A stretch of 64,000 bases of DNA from Poecilobothrus nobilitatus (GCA_947095535.1 OX352772.1:106371672-106435671), one strand, 5' to 3'; shown: positions 21,594-34,625, counted from the stretch's first letter. Notes: generated by a model not told the origin, from the sequence alone. Numbers and translations are program-made.

Positions 21594-24060
21594 TAGTTCA
21601 AGCCTGCAAATTCTTTCAAGGCTTAAATATTGGTTTGAATACAACAAACTTGTTGGATGGTATATGGGGAATCTATGAATTACTTTTATACATTTTTTAT
21701 GAATTATATCTAGTTTATTCATATAGATTTGTGGAGCATTACTCCAAATTGGGTTGAGATACGAAATTATTGATTTTATATAAGAAGCATAAATCATAAA
21801 TAAAGCCTTGTGTGGCAAAAAGTTTCTCAATCTACTAATAACAAAAATATAAAGCGTTATACGTTTTATTATATAGTCAATATGACTGCTCCAGTTTAAT
21901 TTACTATCTATTAGTAAACCAAGATAATTGAATTCTTTATCAATTTCAATACTCTCGTTTCTGTAAGGCAAGCTATTAATATTATCCCACATTTTATTTT
22001 CAAAAAACATTATTTTGGTTTTTTTAATATGTAGTTTTAACCGATTTTAAAGTTAACCATTCTTCGATCATAGCAAGGTCACTTTGAATAGACAAAATAA
22101 TACTTTGTTCACTCTCATTAGCGTATTTTAGTACTGCATCATCTGCATATAATTGAATCCTCCCTTTTAGATTTAAACGAGATAAATCATTTATATATAT
22201 CTTGAAAAGATCCGGTCCAAGTATGGAAACCTGAGGAACCCCTTGGTAAACAACCTTTTCAGAACTATAATTATTATTAATGTGTACCATCTGTTTTCGA
22301 TTTTGCAAATAGGATTCAAAGAATTTCACTTGGTGATAATTAAAATTCAAATTAGATAATTTAAGTAATAAAATTTTGTGATCGACGCAGTCAAATGCCT
22401 TTTGCAAATCTGTAAACACACAACCAACGTATTTTTTGTTGTAAATTTTACTAAAACTTGGATTAATTGATCAGAGTAATGTTTAAGAAATTTTGCCGAA
22501 ATATTATCGTAGCCTGACTAACCTGAACTAACTTCTTCTCTATTAGTAGGACTTAGTTGAAAATGAGAATAGATATTTTGTCTAAATTGATATAAGTAGA
22601 TTTGATCAATGTTGTTATCTGAAATTTTTATATTTTTTGTTACATTAATAAACTAATTGTTAAAACATTCACTAATTTCCTCCTCCTTTTCAATTATTCT
22701 ATCGTTATCACACAGAGCATTTGTTATAGTTTTAGACTCATAGGAAGCTGTATTAAATATTACGCTTTTGTACAGATTCCATAATTTCCTAGAGTCACTG
22801 GGATGCTGCGCTATCCTATCAGAATAAAGATTTTTTTTAGCTTCCCTTGTTAGTTTTTTTACCTTATCTCTATATTGAAAATATAAATTCTTAATGTGCG
22901 CATCATGTGGATATTTCTTTTTGTATTTGTAAAATGAGTCCCTTATTTTTAATACTTGTAAGATCTTACTTGCAACCCACTCATTTTTCTTCTTACACTT
23001 TTTTATTTCAATATGTTTAGTATTCTGATTTATTAATGCGCTAATTTTACCCGTGACCTCACCAAAATTATTGTAGGCGTCAATGTTTATCCAGAAGTTG
23101 TCTCTACCAACATTTGAATAGTCGAAAATAACCTTGTACTGTTTTTCTCTTTTTATTGTGGGTGTGAAGTTAGAACTTATAAAAAACATTTGATGGTCGG
23201 ACAGACTGTTGTCTAATACGTAAAAATTATATTCCCAATTTACAATATCAGTCAAAAAATGATCAATTATAGTTTTTGATTGAGGTCCAACCCTAGTAGC
23301 AAATTTTTCGGAGATATTATTACAAACCACAAAGCCATTACTCAACACCATATTATTATACATTTTAATTTCAGAGCTATTACTGTTTAACAAATTAAAA
23401 TTAAAATCCCCTACTATTGTTGATCTTTTATAGGTAAATATGAGCTCATCCAGTTTATTAACAAACTGATTAGGATAAGTAGAGTGAGATCTATATATGC
23501 CTATAACATTAATATTATCTTTAAGTAATTTTATTCCTAAAAACTGACTATTCTCGTACTCTTCACTAAATAAAAAATTACTAGCAATATCGTCCTTAAC
23601 ATATATAGCAATTCCACCATAAGCTTTATCACGATTTATAAATTATGAGTTATATCTCGGAATATTGAAAAAATTATTCTCAGAAAGTGCCAGCCATACC
23701 TCCGTCAAGACAATTATATGTATATTACAACCAAAACTATCAACCAAAGATTCCACCTCATGTAGTTTATTCCGTAAGCTTTCAATATTCAAGTACAACA
23801 TATTAAAATTATTTTGATATTTTAAACTTACTGAGTCTTTGTTATAAGTTAAATAATGTTTTAAATAATGTTTTTAAAAAACTGAATCCCTATAATTTAC
23901 TTGTATTCATATTTTTAAATGAATTCGTATTTACATATGATATTTTTTTCATTACGTAAATAAAAATATGTTGTTTATAGTTTGTTATAATTTATTGACA
24001 TTTTTAGTTTATGCAAAAACTTAATGCAATAATTGCAGTGGCTACTTTCATCTTAGCTGC
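21594..24060 (-). pseudogene. D-family LINE ORF2 (endonuclease + RT), copy 1
   Basis: Minus strand. Endonuclease from about 23830: 'MLYLNIESLRNKLHE', 'IIVLTEVWLAL', an in-frame stop in 'RYNS*FINRDKAYGG', 'IVGDFNFNLL', 'QSKTIIDHFLTD', 'LSDHQMFFIS'. Linker: 'KNEWVASKILQVLKIRDSF'. RT: 'VFTDLQKAFDCVDHK', 'GVPQVSILGPDLFKIY' (the usual Gly after GVPQ is Val), 'LYADDAVL', thumb 'FNYLGLLIDSKLNW', ending at 'RICRLEL' where C sequence is fused. RT finger residues are deleted near 22440-22500. Copy 1 alone has a stop near 22656. The 5' limit at about 24060 includes inter-ORF spacer resembling 61600-61640. Confidence 0.85.
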
Positions 24061-25353
24061 TTAAACATAAGACCAGCTGATGCAGGGTTTATGAAAAAAA
24101 TATTTTTAACTATATATTGCAATAAGTGTAAAACAAACAGAAGAAACTCAATGTGCTCTCTAATAAAAGTATATATACCAACTAATAATAAAGCTGTAAA
24201 AATAAATACAAACGAAAATTTTGCTATTATCTCTGAGCAAACAATGCCATCTCCAAATAAAGTAAATATATCAACTAAATATAAAGCTGTAATAAAAAAT
24301 ACAAACGAAAAAAATGTTGCTAAAATCTCTGATCAAACAACTGTAATCAACAATGATAATAATATGGAAGTTGGTAAAGACAATAATATTGTAGTGGGTA
24401 ACAAAATATATTCATCTAATAAATCACAAAAAAATGAGCAAAATTTTGTATCTAGTGATAGTGAAGCCGACAACAGAATTAAAAAAAACATTAATTTGAA
24501 TTTGGTTTATAATGAAATTCTCTCAGTTAAAAATATGATGATAACCATAGTCCACGATGTGGAATTACTCAGAAATGAAAATAAAGCATTATCGGCTAAA
24601 GTAGTTGAACTGGAAAAAAAGTTAAGTTTATACAATATCGAATTGATAAAAAGAGAATAGAAATTGTTGGTGTAAACTAGTGTAAACAATTCAAATGTCA
24701 TTGAGTGTGCCTTAAAAAATTTTTCTAATGGTTTAAATATTAATAACATAAAAGAACAATATATTGATAATTGTTATATCAAAAAAATTAAAAATAAATC
24801 AGAACAAATAGATACATATAGGAATGCTACAAAGATAACTGGCGTTTTATGTGTCAAATTTACTTCTGCTTTATCTGAGGACAAAATAATGAAGCATAAA
24901 ATAGAAAGGAAGAACATGTTAAATGCTTCTATTTTTGGTGGTGATCGATCTACAAAAATATATATTAATGAACGTTTATCAAAAAATACAAATTTAATTT
25001 TAAAGGCAGTAATTACCCTGAGAAAAGGTAATATTGTAAAATTCTGTTGGGTTAAAAATTACTCAGTTTTTATAAGAAAAGAAGAAGATGGCAAAATTTT
25101 TAGAATTGGTGATATTGTGAATCTAAATCAATTTTGTAAACAATTAAAATTAATTTTTATTAATATTTAAAATTAAGCAAAATTATAAATAGTGATTTAA
25201 ATGGTCTTGAACGTAAAAAAATAACTAATTCTTTAAATGATGCCGCTTTTTATAATATTTATAATATTGTGATATGTTCAAATAATGACAATAGCTTTTG
25301 TATAATACATCAAAATATTAGGAGTACTATCATGATAAAAAAAAATGATAATT
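24060..25353 (+). pseudogene. E-family LINE ORF1, copy 1 (N-terminal, coiled coil, FP-type domain)
   Basis: From 24091 the frame reads 'MKKIFLTIYCNKCKTNRR', where the CxxC may be the end of a lost PHD finger, then a long Asn/Lys-rich region and a coiled coil ('LLRNENKALSAKVVELEKKL'). A frameshift and stops follow at 24658-24680. The C-terminal half resumes from about 24700: 'KITGVLCVKFTSALSED', then 'STKIYINERLSKNTNLI' and 'VKFCWVKNYSVFIRKEED'. That last block is the FP-like domain seen in many LINE ORF1 proteins. ORF1 ends at 25170. Downstream 'NSFCIIHQNIRS' (about 25290-25325) is the first motif of the endonuclease, cut off by the unit junction at 25353. Confidence 0.8.
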
Positions 25354-26170
25354 GCTGAAATGCTAGGAATCTTGAAAGCATGCCAAATACTAGGGGACAA
25401 TTCTTCCCTGGGAGGAAGCATTGCAATAGTTACAGACAGCCAAGCAGCAATTGCGGCTCTTAACTCTGCAATAATAACATCTAAGCTCGTCAGAAAATGC
25501 TTTGACGAGCTTAAGAATGTAAGTAATCAATTCAATGTTACATTACTGTGGGTTCCGGGACATAGGAACATAGCAGGAAATGAACATGCTGATGAGTTAG
25601 CAAGGAGGGGTTCCAGCCTAAATGCTTCACTGGCGGAACAGGTAGAGCCCCGGCTAAACAGCGTTAAGAGAGATATCTTCCTCCACTTTTTGTTCTTAGC
25701 AAATAGAAGGTGGAACGAACTAGCCACATGTTGTACGGCCAGAAAAGTCTGGCCATCGTATGATAAAAAAAGAACCGAAAATTTATTGAAGCTATCCCGA
25801 CGGAACATAGCCAGAACAATAGGTGTGTTCACAGGCCACTGGCCAATTGGTGAACATGCGCCCAGAATAGGTATCCCATTCAATTTATCATGCCGCAGCT
25901 GTGGTGAACAGAATGAGAAAGAATCCATTACACACTTCACCTGTAAGTGCCCAGCGCTGGCGATTCAATGATCTTAGTGATCTAGCGGTTAAGCAACCTG
26001 CAGAAATGGTTAGGTTTCTTAACGCAACGAAATGGATCTAAAATTAAACTAATATAGCCCTATTATAAGCCTTGTGGTCACGGAAGTGGTAGCAAAATGG
26101 TGCTAACGCTCTAATTGGGGTCACTGCCAGGAGCGGCGGTGGCCAGCCACTCCCACCAACCAACCAACCA
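25354..26170 (+). pseudogene. Loa C RNase H C-terminal half, tandem copy 2
   Basis: Begins mid-domain at 'AEMLGILKACQILG' and lacks the first catalytic Asp (TDGS), so it cannot be active. It keeps 'VTDSQAAIAALN', 'WVPGHRNIAGNEHADELARR' and the Zn knuckle. A 33-bp deletion removes 'RARIAILGSHQ' and shortens the tail. The upstream bases supply an ATG by chance (25345) in E-derived DNA. Confidence 0.9.
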
Positions 26171-28636
26171 TAGTTCAAGCCTGCAAATTCTTTCAAGGCT
26201 TAAATATTGGTTTGAATACAACAAACTTGTTGGATGGTATATGGGGAATCTATGAATTACTTTTATACATTTTTTATGAATTATATCTAGTTTATTCATA
26301 TAGATTTGTGGAGCATTACTCCAAATTGGGTTGAGATACGAAATTATTGATTTTATATAAGAAGCATAAATCATAAATAAAGCCTTGTGTGACAAAAAGT
26401 TTCTCAATCTACTAATAACAAAAATATAAAGCGTTATACGTTTTATTATATAGTCAATATGACTGCTCCAGTTTAATTTACTATCTATTAGTAAACCAAG
26501 ATAATTGAATTCTTTATCAATTTCAATACTCTCGTTTCTGTAAGGCAAGCTATTAATATTATCCCACATTTTATTTTCAAAAAACATTATTTTGGTTTTT
26601 TTAATATGTAGTTTTAACCGATTTTAAGTTAACCATTCTTCGATCATAGCAAGGTCACTTTGAATAGACAAAATAATACTTTGTTCACTCTCATTAGCGT
26701 ATTTTAGTACTGCATCATCTGCATATAATTGAATCCTCCCTTTTAGATTTAAACGAGATAAATCATCTATATATATCTTGAAAAGATCCGGTCCAAGTAT
26801 GGAAACCTGAGGAACCCCTTTGTAAACAACCTTTTCAGAACTATAATTATTATTAATGCGTACCATCTGTTTTCGATTTTGCAAATAGGATTCAAAGAAT
26901 TTCACTTGGTGATAATTAAAATTCAAATTAGATAATTTAAGTAATAAAATTTTGTGATCGACGCAGTCAAATGCCTTTTGCAAATCTGTAAACACACAAC
27001 CAACGTATTTTTTGTTGTAAATTTTACTAAAACTTGGATTAATTGATCAGAGTAATGTTTAAGAAATTTTGCCGAAATATTATCGTAGCCTGACTAACCT
27101 GAACTAACTTCTTCTCTATTAGTAGGACTTAGTTGAAAATGAGAATAGATATTTTGTCTAAATTGATATAAGTAGATTTGATCAATGTTGTTATCTGAAA
27201 TTTTTATATTTTTTGTTACATTAATAAAATAATTGTTAAAACATTCACTAATTTCCTCCTCCTTTTCAATTATTCTATCGTTATCACACAGAGCATTTGT
27301 TATAGTTTTAGACTCATAGGAAGCTGTATTAAATATTATGCTTTTGTACAGATTCCATAATTTCCTAGAGTCACTGGGATGCTGCGCTATCCTATCAGAA
27401 TAAAGATTTTTTTTAGCTTCCCTTGTTAGTTTTTTTACCTTATCTCTATATTGAAAATATAAATCCTTAATGTGCGCATCATGTGGATATTTCTTTTTGT
27501 ATTTGTAAAATGAGTCCCTTATTTTTAATACTTGTAAGATCTTACTTGCAACCCACTCATTTTTCTTCTTACACTTTTTTATTTCAATATGTTTAGTATT
27601 CTGATTTATTAATGCGCTAATTTTACCCGTGACCTCACCAAAATTATTGTAGGCGTCAATGTTTATCCAGAAGTTGTCTCTACCAACATTTGAATAGTCG
27701 AAAATAACCTTGTACTGCTTTTCTCTTTTTATTGTGGGTGTGAAGTTAGAACTTATAAAAAACATTTGATGGTCGGACAGACTGTTGTCTAATACGTAAA
27801 AATTATATTCCCAATTTACAATATCAGTCAAAAAATGATCAATTATAGTTTTTGATTGAGGTCCAACCCTAGTAGCAAATTTTTCGGAGATATTATTACA
27901 AACCACAAAGCCATTACTCAACACCATATTATTATACATTTTAATTTCAGAGCTATTACTGTTTAACAAATTAAAATTAAAATCCCCTACTATTGTTGAT
28001 CTTTTATAGGTAAATATGAGCTCATCCAGTTTATTAACAAACTGATTAGGATAAGTAGAGTGAGATCTATATATGCCTATAACATTAATATTATCTTTAA
28101 GTAATTTTATTCCTAAAAACTGACTATTCTCGTACTCTTCACTAAATAAAAAATTACTAGCAATATCGTCCTTAACATATATAGCAATTCCACCATAAGC
28201 TTTATCACGATTTATAAATTATGAGTTATATCTCGGAATATTGAAAAAATTATTCTCAGAAAGTGCCAGCCATACCTCCGTCAAGACAATTATATGTATA
28301 TTACAACCAAAACTATCAACCAAAGATTCCACCTCATGTAGTTTATTCCGTAAGCTTTCAATATTCAAGTACAACATATTAAAATTATTTTGATATTTTA
28401 AACTTACTGAGTCTTTGTTATAAGTTAAATAATGTTTTAAATAATGTTTTTAAAAAACTGAATCCCTATAATTTACTTGTATTCATATTTTTAAATGAAT
28501 TCGTATTTACATATGATATTTTTTTCATTACGTAAATAAAAATATGTTGTTTATAGTTTGTTATAATTTATTGACATTTTTAGTTTATGCAAAAACTTAA
28601 TGCAATAATTGCAGTGGCTACTTTCATCTTAGCTGC
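26171..28636 (-). pseudogene. D-family LINE ORF2, tandem copy 2
   Basis: As copy 1, with the same GVPQV substitution, the same endonuclease stop and the same RT finger deletion. Position 'NNYFINV' is open here, whereas copy 1 has a stop. Diagnostic changes shared with copy 3 include a Ser instead of Pro in 'LRNFLSHKALF' and Ile in 'LYKSIIFNTA'. Confidence 0.85.
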
Positions 28637-29929
28637 TTAAACATAAGACCAGCTGATGCAGGGTTTATGAAAAAAATATTTTTAACTATATATTGCAATA
28701 AGTGTAAAACAAACAGAAGAAACTCAATGTGCTCTCTAATAAAAGTATATATACCAACTAATAATAAAGCTGTAAAAATAAATACAAACGAAAATTTTGC
28801 TATTATCTCTGAGCAAACAATGCCATCTCCAAATAAAGTAAATATATCAACTAAATATAAAGCTGTAATAAAAAATACAAACGAAAAAAATGTTGCTAAA
28901 ATCTCTGATCAAACAACTGTAATCAACAATGATAATAATATGGAAGTTGGTAAAGACAATAATATTGTAGTGGGTAACAAAATATATTCATCTAATAAAT
29001 CACAAAAAAATGAGCAAAATTTTGTATCTAGTGATAGTGAAGCCGACAACAGAATTAAAAAAAACATTAATTTGAATTTGGTTTATAATGAAATTCTCTC
29101 AGTTAAAAATATGATGATAACCATAGTCCACGATGTGGAATTACTCAGAAATGAAAATAAAGCATTATCGGCTAAAGTAGTTGAACTGGAAAAAAAGTTA
29201 AGTTTATACAATATCGAATTGATAAAAAGAGAATAGAAATTGTTGGTGTAAACTAGTGTAAACAATTCAAATGTCATTGAGTGTGCCTTAAAAAATTTTT
29301 CTAATGGTTTAAATATTAATAACATAAAAGAACAATATATTGATAATTGTTATATCAAAAAAATTAAAAATAAATCAGAACAAATAGATACATATAGGAA
29401 TGCTACAAAGATAACTGGCGTTTTATGTGTCAAATTTACTTCTGCTTTATCTGAGGACAAAATAATGAAGCATAAAATAGAAAGGAAGAACATGTTAAAT
29501 GCTTCTATTTTTGGTGGTGATCGATCTACAAAAATATATATTAATGAACGTTTATCAAAAAATACAAATTTAATTTTAAAGGCAGTAATTACCCTGAGAA
29601 AAGGTAATATTGTAAAATTCTGTTGGGTTAAAAATTACTCAGTTTTTATAAGAAAAGAAGAAGATGGCAAAATTTTTAGAATTGGTGATATTGTGAATCT
29701 AAATCAATTTTGTAAACAATTAAAATTAATTTTTATTAATATTTAAAATTAAGCAAAATTATAAATAGTGATTTAAATGGTCTTGAACGTAAAAAAATAA
29801 CTAATTCTTTAAATGATGCCGCTTTTTATAATATTTATAATATTGTGATATGTTCAAATAATGACAATAGCTTTTGTATAATACATCAAAATATTAGGAG
29901 TACTATCATGATAAAAAAAAATGATAATT
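28637..29929 (+). pseudogene. E-family LINE ORF1, tandem copy 2
   Basis: No difference from copy 1 found over 24091-25353 on reading, including the frameshift at 29234 and the FP-like domain to 29746. Cut at the start of ORF2 by the junction at 29929. Confidence 0.85.
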
Positions 29930-30746
29930 GCTGAAATGCTAGGAATCTTGAAAGCATGCCAAATACTAGGGGACAATTCTTCCCTGGGAGGAAGCATTGC
30001 AATAGTTACAGACAGCCAAGCAGCAATTGCGGCTCTTAACTCTACAATAATAACATCTAAGCTCGTCAGAAAATGCTTTGACGAGCTTAAGAATGTAAGT
30101 AATCAATTCAATGTTACATTACTGTGGGTTCCGGGACATAGGAACATAGCAGGAAATGAACATGCTGATGAGTTAGCAAGGAGGGGTTCCAGCCTAAATG
30201 CTTCACTGGCGGAACAGGTAGAGCCCCGGCTAAACAGCGTTAAGAGAGATATCTTCCTCCACTTTTTGTTCTTAGCAAATAGAAGGTGGAACGAACTAGC
30301 CACATGTTGTACGGCCAGAAAAGTCTGGCCATCGTATGATAAAAAAAGAACCGAAAATTTATTGAAGCTATCCCGACGGAACATAGCCAGAACAATAGGT
30401 GTGTTCACAGGCCACTGGCCAATTGGTGAACATGCGCCCAGAATAGGTATCCCATTCAATTTATCATGCCGCAGCTGTGGTGAACAGAATGAGAAAGAAT
30501 CCATTACACACTTCACCTGTAAGTGCCCAGCGCTGGCGATTCAATGATCTTAGTGATCTAGCGGTTAAGCAACCTGCAGAAATGGTTAGGTTTCTTAACG
30601 CAACGAAATGGATCTAAAATTAAACTAATATAGCCCTATTATAAGCCTTGTGGTCACGGAAGTGGTAGCAAAATGGTGCTAACGCTCTAATTGGGGTCAC
30701 TGCCAGGAGCGGCGGTGGCCAGCCACTCCCACCAACCAACCAACCA
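29930..30746 (+). pseudogene. Loa C RNase H C-terminal half, tandem copy 3
   Basis: As copy 2, with one private substitution (Ala to Thr in 'AALNSTIITSK'). Includes the same 33-bp deletion. Confidence 0.9.
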
Positions 30747-33212
30747 TAGTTCAAGCCTGCAAATTCTTTCAAGGCTTAAATATTGGTTTGAATACAACAA
30801 ACTTGTTGGATGGTATATGGGGAATCTATGAATTACTTTTATACATTTTTTATGAATTATATCTAGTTTATTCATATAGATTTGTGGAGCATTACTCCAA
30901 ATTGGGTTGAGATACGAAATTATTGATTTTATATAAGAAGCATAAATCATAAATAAAGCCTTGTGTGACAAAAAGTTTCTCAATCTACTAATAACAAAAA
31001 TATAAAGCGTTATACGTTTTATTATATAGTCAATATGACTGCTCCAGTTTAATTTACTATCTATTAGTAAACCAAGATAATTGAATTCTTTATCAATTTC
31101 AATACTCTCGTTTCTGTAAGGCAAGCTATTAATATTATCCCACATTTTATTTTCAAAAAACATTATTTTGGTTTTTTTAATATGTAGTTTTAACCGATTT
31201 TAAGTTAACCATTCTTCGATCATAGCAAGGTCACTTTGAATAGACAAAATAATACTTTGTTCACTCTCATTAGCGTATTTTAGTACTGCATCATCTGCAT
31301 ATAATTGAATCCTCCCTTTTAGATTTAAACGAGATAAATCATCTATATATATCTTGAAAAGATCCGGTCCAAGTATGGAAACCTGAGGAACCCCTTTGTA
31401 AACAACCTTTTCAGAACTATAATTATTATTAATGCGTACCATCTGTTTTCGATTTTGCAAATAGGATTCAAAGAATTTCACTTGGTGATAATTAAAATTC
31501 AAATTAGATAATTTAAGTAATAAAATTTTGTGATCGACGCAGTCAAATGCCTTTTGCAAATCTGTAAACACACAACCAACGTATTTTTTGTTGTAAATTT
31601 TACTAAAACTTGGATTAATTGATCAGAGTAATGTTTAAGAAATTTTGCCGAAATATTATCGTAGCCTGACTAACCTGAACTAACTTCTTCTCTATTAGTA
31701 GGACTTAGTTGAAAATGAGAATAGATATTTTGTCTAAATTGATATAAGTAGATTTGATCAATGTTGTTATCTGAAATTTTTATATTTTTTGTTACATTAA
31801 TAAAATAATTGTTAAAACATTCACTAATTTCCTCCTCCTTTTCAATTATTCTATCGTTATCACACAGAGCATTTGTTATAGTTTTAGACTCATAGGAAGC
31901 TGTATTAAATATTATGCTTTTGTACAGATTCCATAATTTCCTAGAGTCACTGGGATGCTGCGCTATCCTATCAGAATAAAGATTTTTTTTAGCTTCCCTT
32001 GTTAGTTTTTTTACCTTATCTCTATATTGAAAATATAAATCCTTAATGTGCGCATCATGTGGATATTTCTTTTTGTATTTGTAAAATGAGTCCCTTATTT
32101 TTAATACTTGTAAGATCTTACTTGCAACCCACTCATTTTTCTTCTTACACTTTTTTATTTCAATATGTTTAGTATTCTGATTTATTAATGCGCTAATTTT
32201 ACCCGTGACCTCACCAAAATTATTGTAGGCGTCAATGTTTATCCAGAAGTTGTCTCTACCAACATTTGAATAGTCGAAAATAACCTTGTACTGCTTTTCT
32301 CTTTTTATTGTGGGTGTGAAGTTAGAACTTATAAAAAACATTTGATGGTCGGACAGACTGTTGTCTAATACGTAAAAATTATATTCCCAATTTACAATAT
32401 CAGTCAAAAAATGATCAATTATAGTTTTTGATTGAGGTCCAACCCTAGTAGCAAATTTTTCGGAGATATTATTACAAACCACAAAGCCATTACTCAACAC
32501 CATATTATTATACATTTTAATTTCAGAGCTATTACTGTTTAACAAATTAAAATTAAAATCCCCTACTATTGTTGATCTTTTATAGGTAAATATGAGCTCA
32601 TCCAGTTTATTAACAAACTGATTAGGATAAGTAGAGTGAGATCTATATATGCCTATAACATTAATATTATCTTTAAGTAATTTTATTCCTAAAAACTGAC
32701 TATTCTCGTACTCTTCACTAAATAAAAAATTACTAGCAATATCGTCCTTAACATATATAGCAATTCCACCATAAGCTTTATCACGATTTATAAATTATGA
32801 GTTATATCTCGGAATATTGAAAAAATTATTCTCAGAAAGTGCCAGCCATACCTCCGTCAAGACAATTATATGTATATTACAACCAAAACTATCAACCAAA
32901 GATTCCACCTCATGTAGTTTATTCCGTAAGCTTTCAATATTCAAGTACAACATATTAAAATTATTTTGATATTTTAAACTTACTGAGTCTTTGTTATAAG
33001 TTAAATAATGTTTTAAATAATGTTTTTAAAAAACTGAATCCCTATAATTTACTTGTATTCATATTTTTAAATGAATTCGTATTTACATATGATATTTTTT
33101 TCATTACGTAAATAAAAATATGTTGTTTATAGTTTGTTATAATTTATTGACATTTTTAGTTTATGCAAAAACTTAATGCAATAATTGCAGTGGCTACTTT
33201 CATCTTAGCTGC
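30747..33212 (-). pseudogene. D-family LINE ORF2, tandem copy 3
   Basis: No coding difference from copy 2 found in the translated segments. Same broken catalytic region (GVPQV, RT finger deletion), so the damage predates the triplication. Confidence 0.85.
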
Positions 33213-34203
33213 TTAAACATAAGACCAGCTGATGCAGGGTTTATGAAAAAAATATTTTTACCTATATATTGCAATAAGTGTAAAACAAACAGAAGAAACT
33301 CAATGTGCTCTCTAATAAAAGTATATATACCAACTAATAATAAAGCTGTAAAAATAAATACAAACGAAAATTTTGCTATTATCTCTGAGCAAACAATGCC
33401 ATCTCCAAATAAAGTAAATATATCAACTAAATATAAAGCTGTAATAAAAAATACAAACGAAAAAAATGTTGCTAAAATCTCTGATCAAACAACTGTAATC
33501 AACAATGATAATAATATGGAAGTTGGTAAAGACAATAATATTGTAGTGGGTAACAAAATATATTCATCTAATAAATCACAAAAAAATGAGCAAAATTTTG
33601 TATCTAGTGATAGTGAAGCCGACAACAGAATTAAAAAAAACATTAATTTGAATTTGGTTTATAATGAAATTCTCTCAGTTAAAAATATGATGATAACCAT
33701 AGTTCACGATGTGGAATTACTCCTTACTTAATTAGAAGAAATGAAAATAAAGCATTATCGGCTAAAGTAGTTGAACTGGAAAAAAAGTTAAGTTTATACA
33801 ATATCGAATTGATAAAAAGAGAATAGAAATTGTTGGTGTAAACTAGTGTAAACAATTCAAATGTCATTGAGTGTGCCTTAAAAATTTTTTCTAATGGTTT
33901 AAATATTAATAACATAAAAGAACAATATATTGATAATTGTTATATCAAAAAAATTAAAAATAAATCAGAACAAATAGATACTACAAAAATATATATTAAT
34001 GAACGTTTATCAAAAAATACAAATTTAATTTTAAAGGCAGTAATTACCCTGAGAAAAGGTAATATTGTAAAATTCTGTTGGGTTAAAAATTACTCAGTTT
34101 TTATAAGAAAAGAAGAAGATGGCAAAATTTTTAGAATTGGTGATATTGTGAATCTAAATCAATTTTGTAAACAATTAAAATTAATTTTTATTAATATTTA
34201 AAA
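33213..34203 (+). pseudogene. E-family LINE ORF1, tandem copy 3 (most degraded)
   Basis: As copies 1 and 2 up to 33720, then a short insertion (about 33723-33736) brings a stop in the coiled coil. A deletion of roughly 110-140 bp near 33980 removes the segment before 'TKIYINERL'. The FP-like C-terminus is kept to 34200. Confidence 0.8.
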
Positions 34204-34625
34204 TTAAGCAAAATTATAAATAGTGATTTAAATGGTCTTGAACGTAAAAAAATAACTAATTCTTTAAATGATGCCGCTTTTTATAATATTTATAATATTG
34301 TGATATGTTCAAATAATGACAATAGCTTTTGTATAATACATCAAAATATTAGGAGTATTATCATGATAAAAAAAATGATAATTGATAAAAAAAATTTACT
34401 TTCTTGTGTATATATGGATTAAAAAGTAAGTCTATTAAAATTTTTATTGAAGAATTCAGAAAGTCAGTAATTTTAGAAAATGAAAAAGCTGCAAATTTAA
34501 TAATATTAGGGGATATTAATATTGATATTTTAAAAGAAACTAGTAGTAATTCTAATTATTTATTATTAATGGCTGCAAATGTCCATAATTAATGAACCGA
34601 CACGTGTTATTAATAACTCATCGAC
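34204..34625 (+). pseudogene. Endonuclease remnant of element E
   Basis: The right flank that copies 1 and 2 lack. 'SFCIIHQNIRS' is followed, after an internal deletion, by 'CVYMD', 'KSKSIKIFIEEFRKS' and 'LIILGDINIDILKE' (the catalytic GD motif), then 'NEPTRVINNSST', which resembles the segment preceding the final endonuclease motifs. The ORF is then broken by an antisense RTE tail. Confidence 0.7.

Larger units (their letters stand above)
20745..25353 (+). repeat. 4.6-kb composite tandem unit, copy 1
   Basis: Contents: second half of the C RNase H domain, C 3' UTR, antisense D-family ORF2, sense E-family ORF1 up to the start of its ORF2. The next unit begins at 25354 with the same bases (gctgaaatgctagg). 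Copy 1 is 4609 bp because it retains about 33 bp (near 21350-21385) that are deleted in copies 2 and 3. It also differs from them at several positions in the C and D parts. Confidence 0.95.
25354..29929 (+). repeat. 4.6-kb composite tandem unit, copy 2 (hybrid)
   Basis: 4576 bp. C and D portions share the variants of copy 3, including the 33-bp deletion, 'ttccagcc' and 'gcggaacagg'. The E portion shares the state of copy 1 (no 13-bp insertion, no ~110-140-bp deletion). Both junctions read aatgataatt/gctgaaatgc. Confidence 0.95.
29930..34376 (+). repeat. 4.6-kb composite tandem unit, copy 3
   Basis: Nearly identical to copy 2 through the C and D parts. The E part carries private changes: a short insertion after 33722, a deletion near 33980 and a base change near 33260. 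Unlike copies 1 and 2 it runs on into the E endonuclease instead of returning to RNase H, so it holds the original right flank. Confidence 0.95.

Noticed and set aside
20745..34376. CRISPR-like or gene-family explanation for the repeated units
   Set aside because: Units are 4.6 kb, adjacent without spacers, and made of broken retrotransposons.
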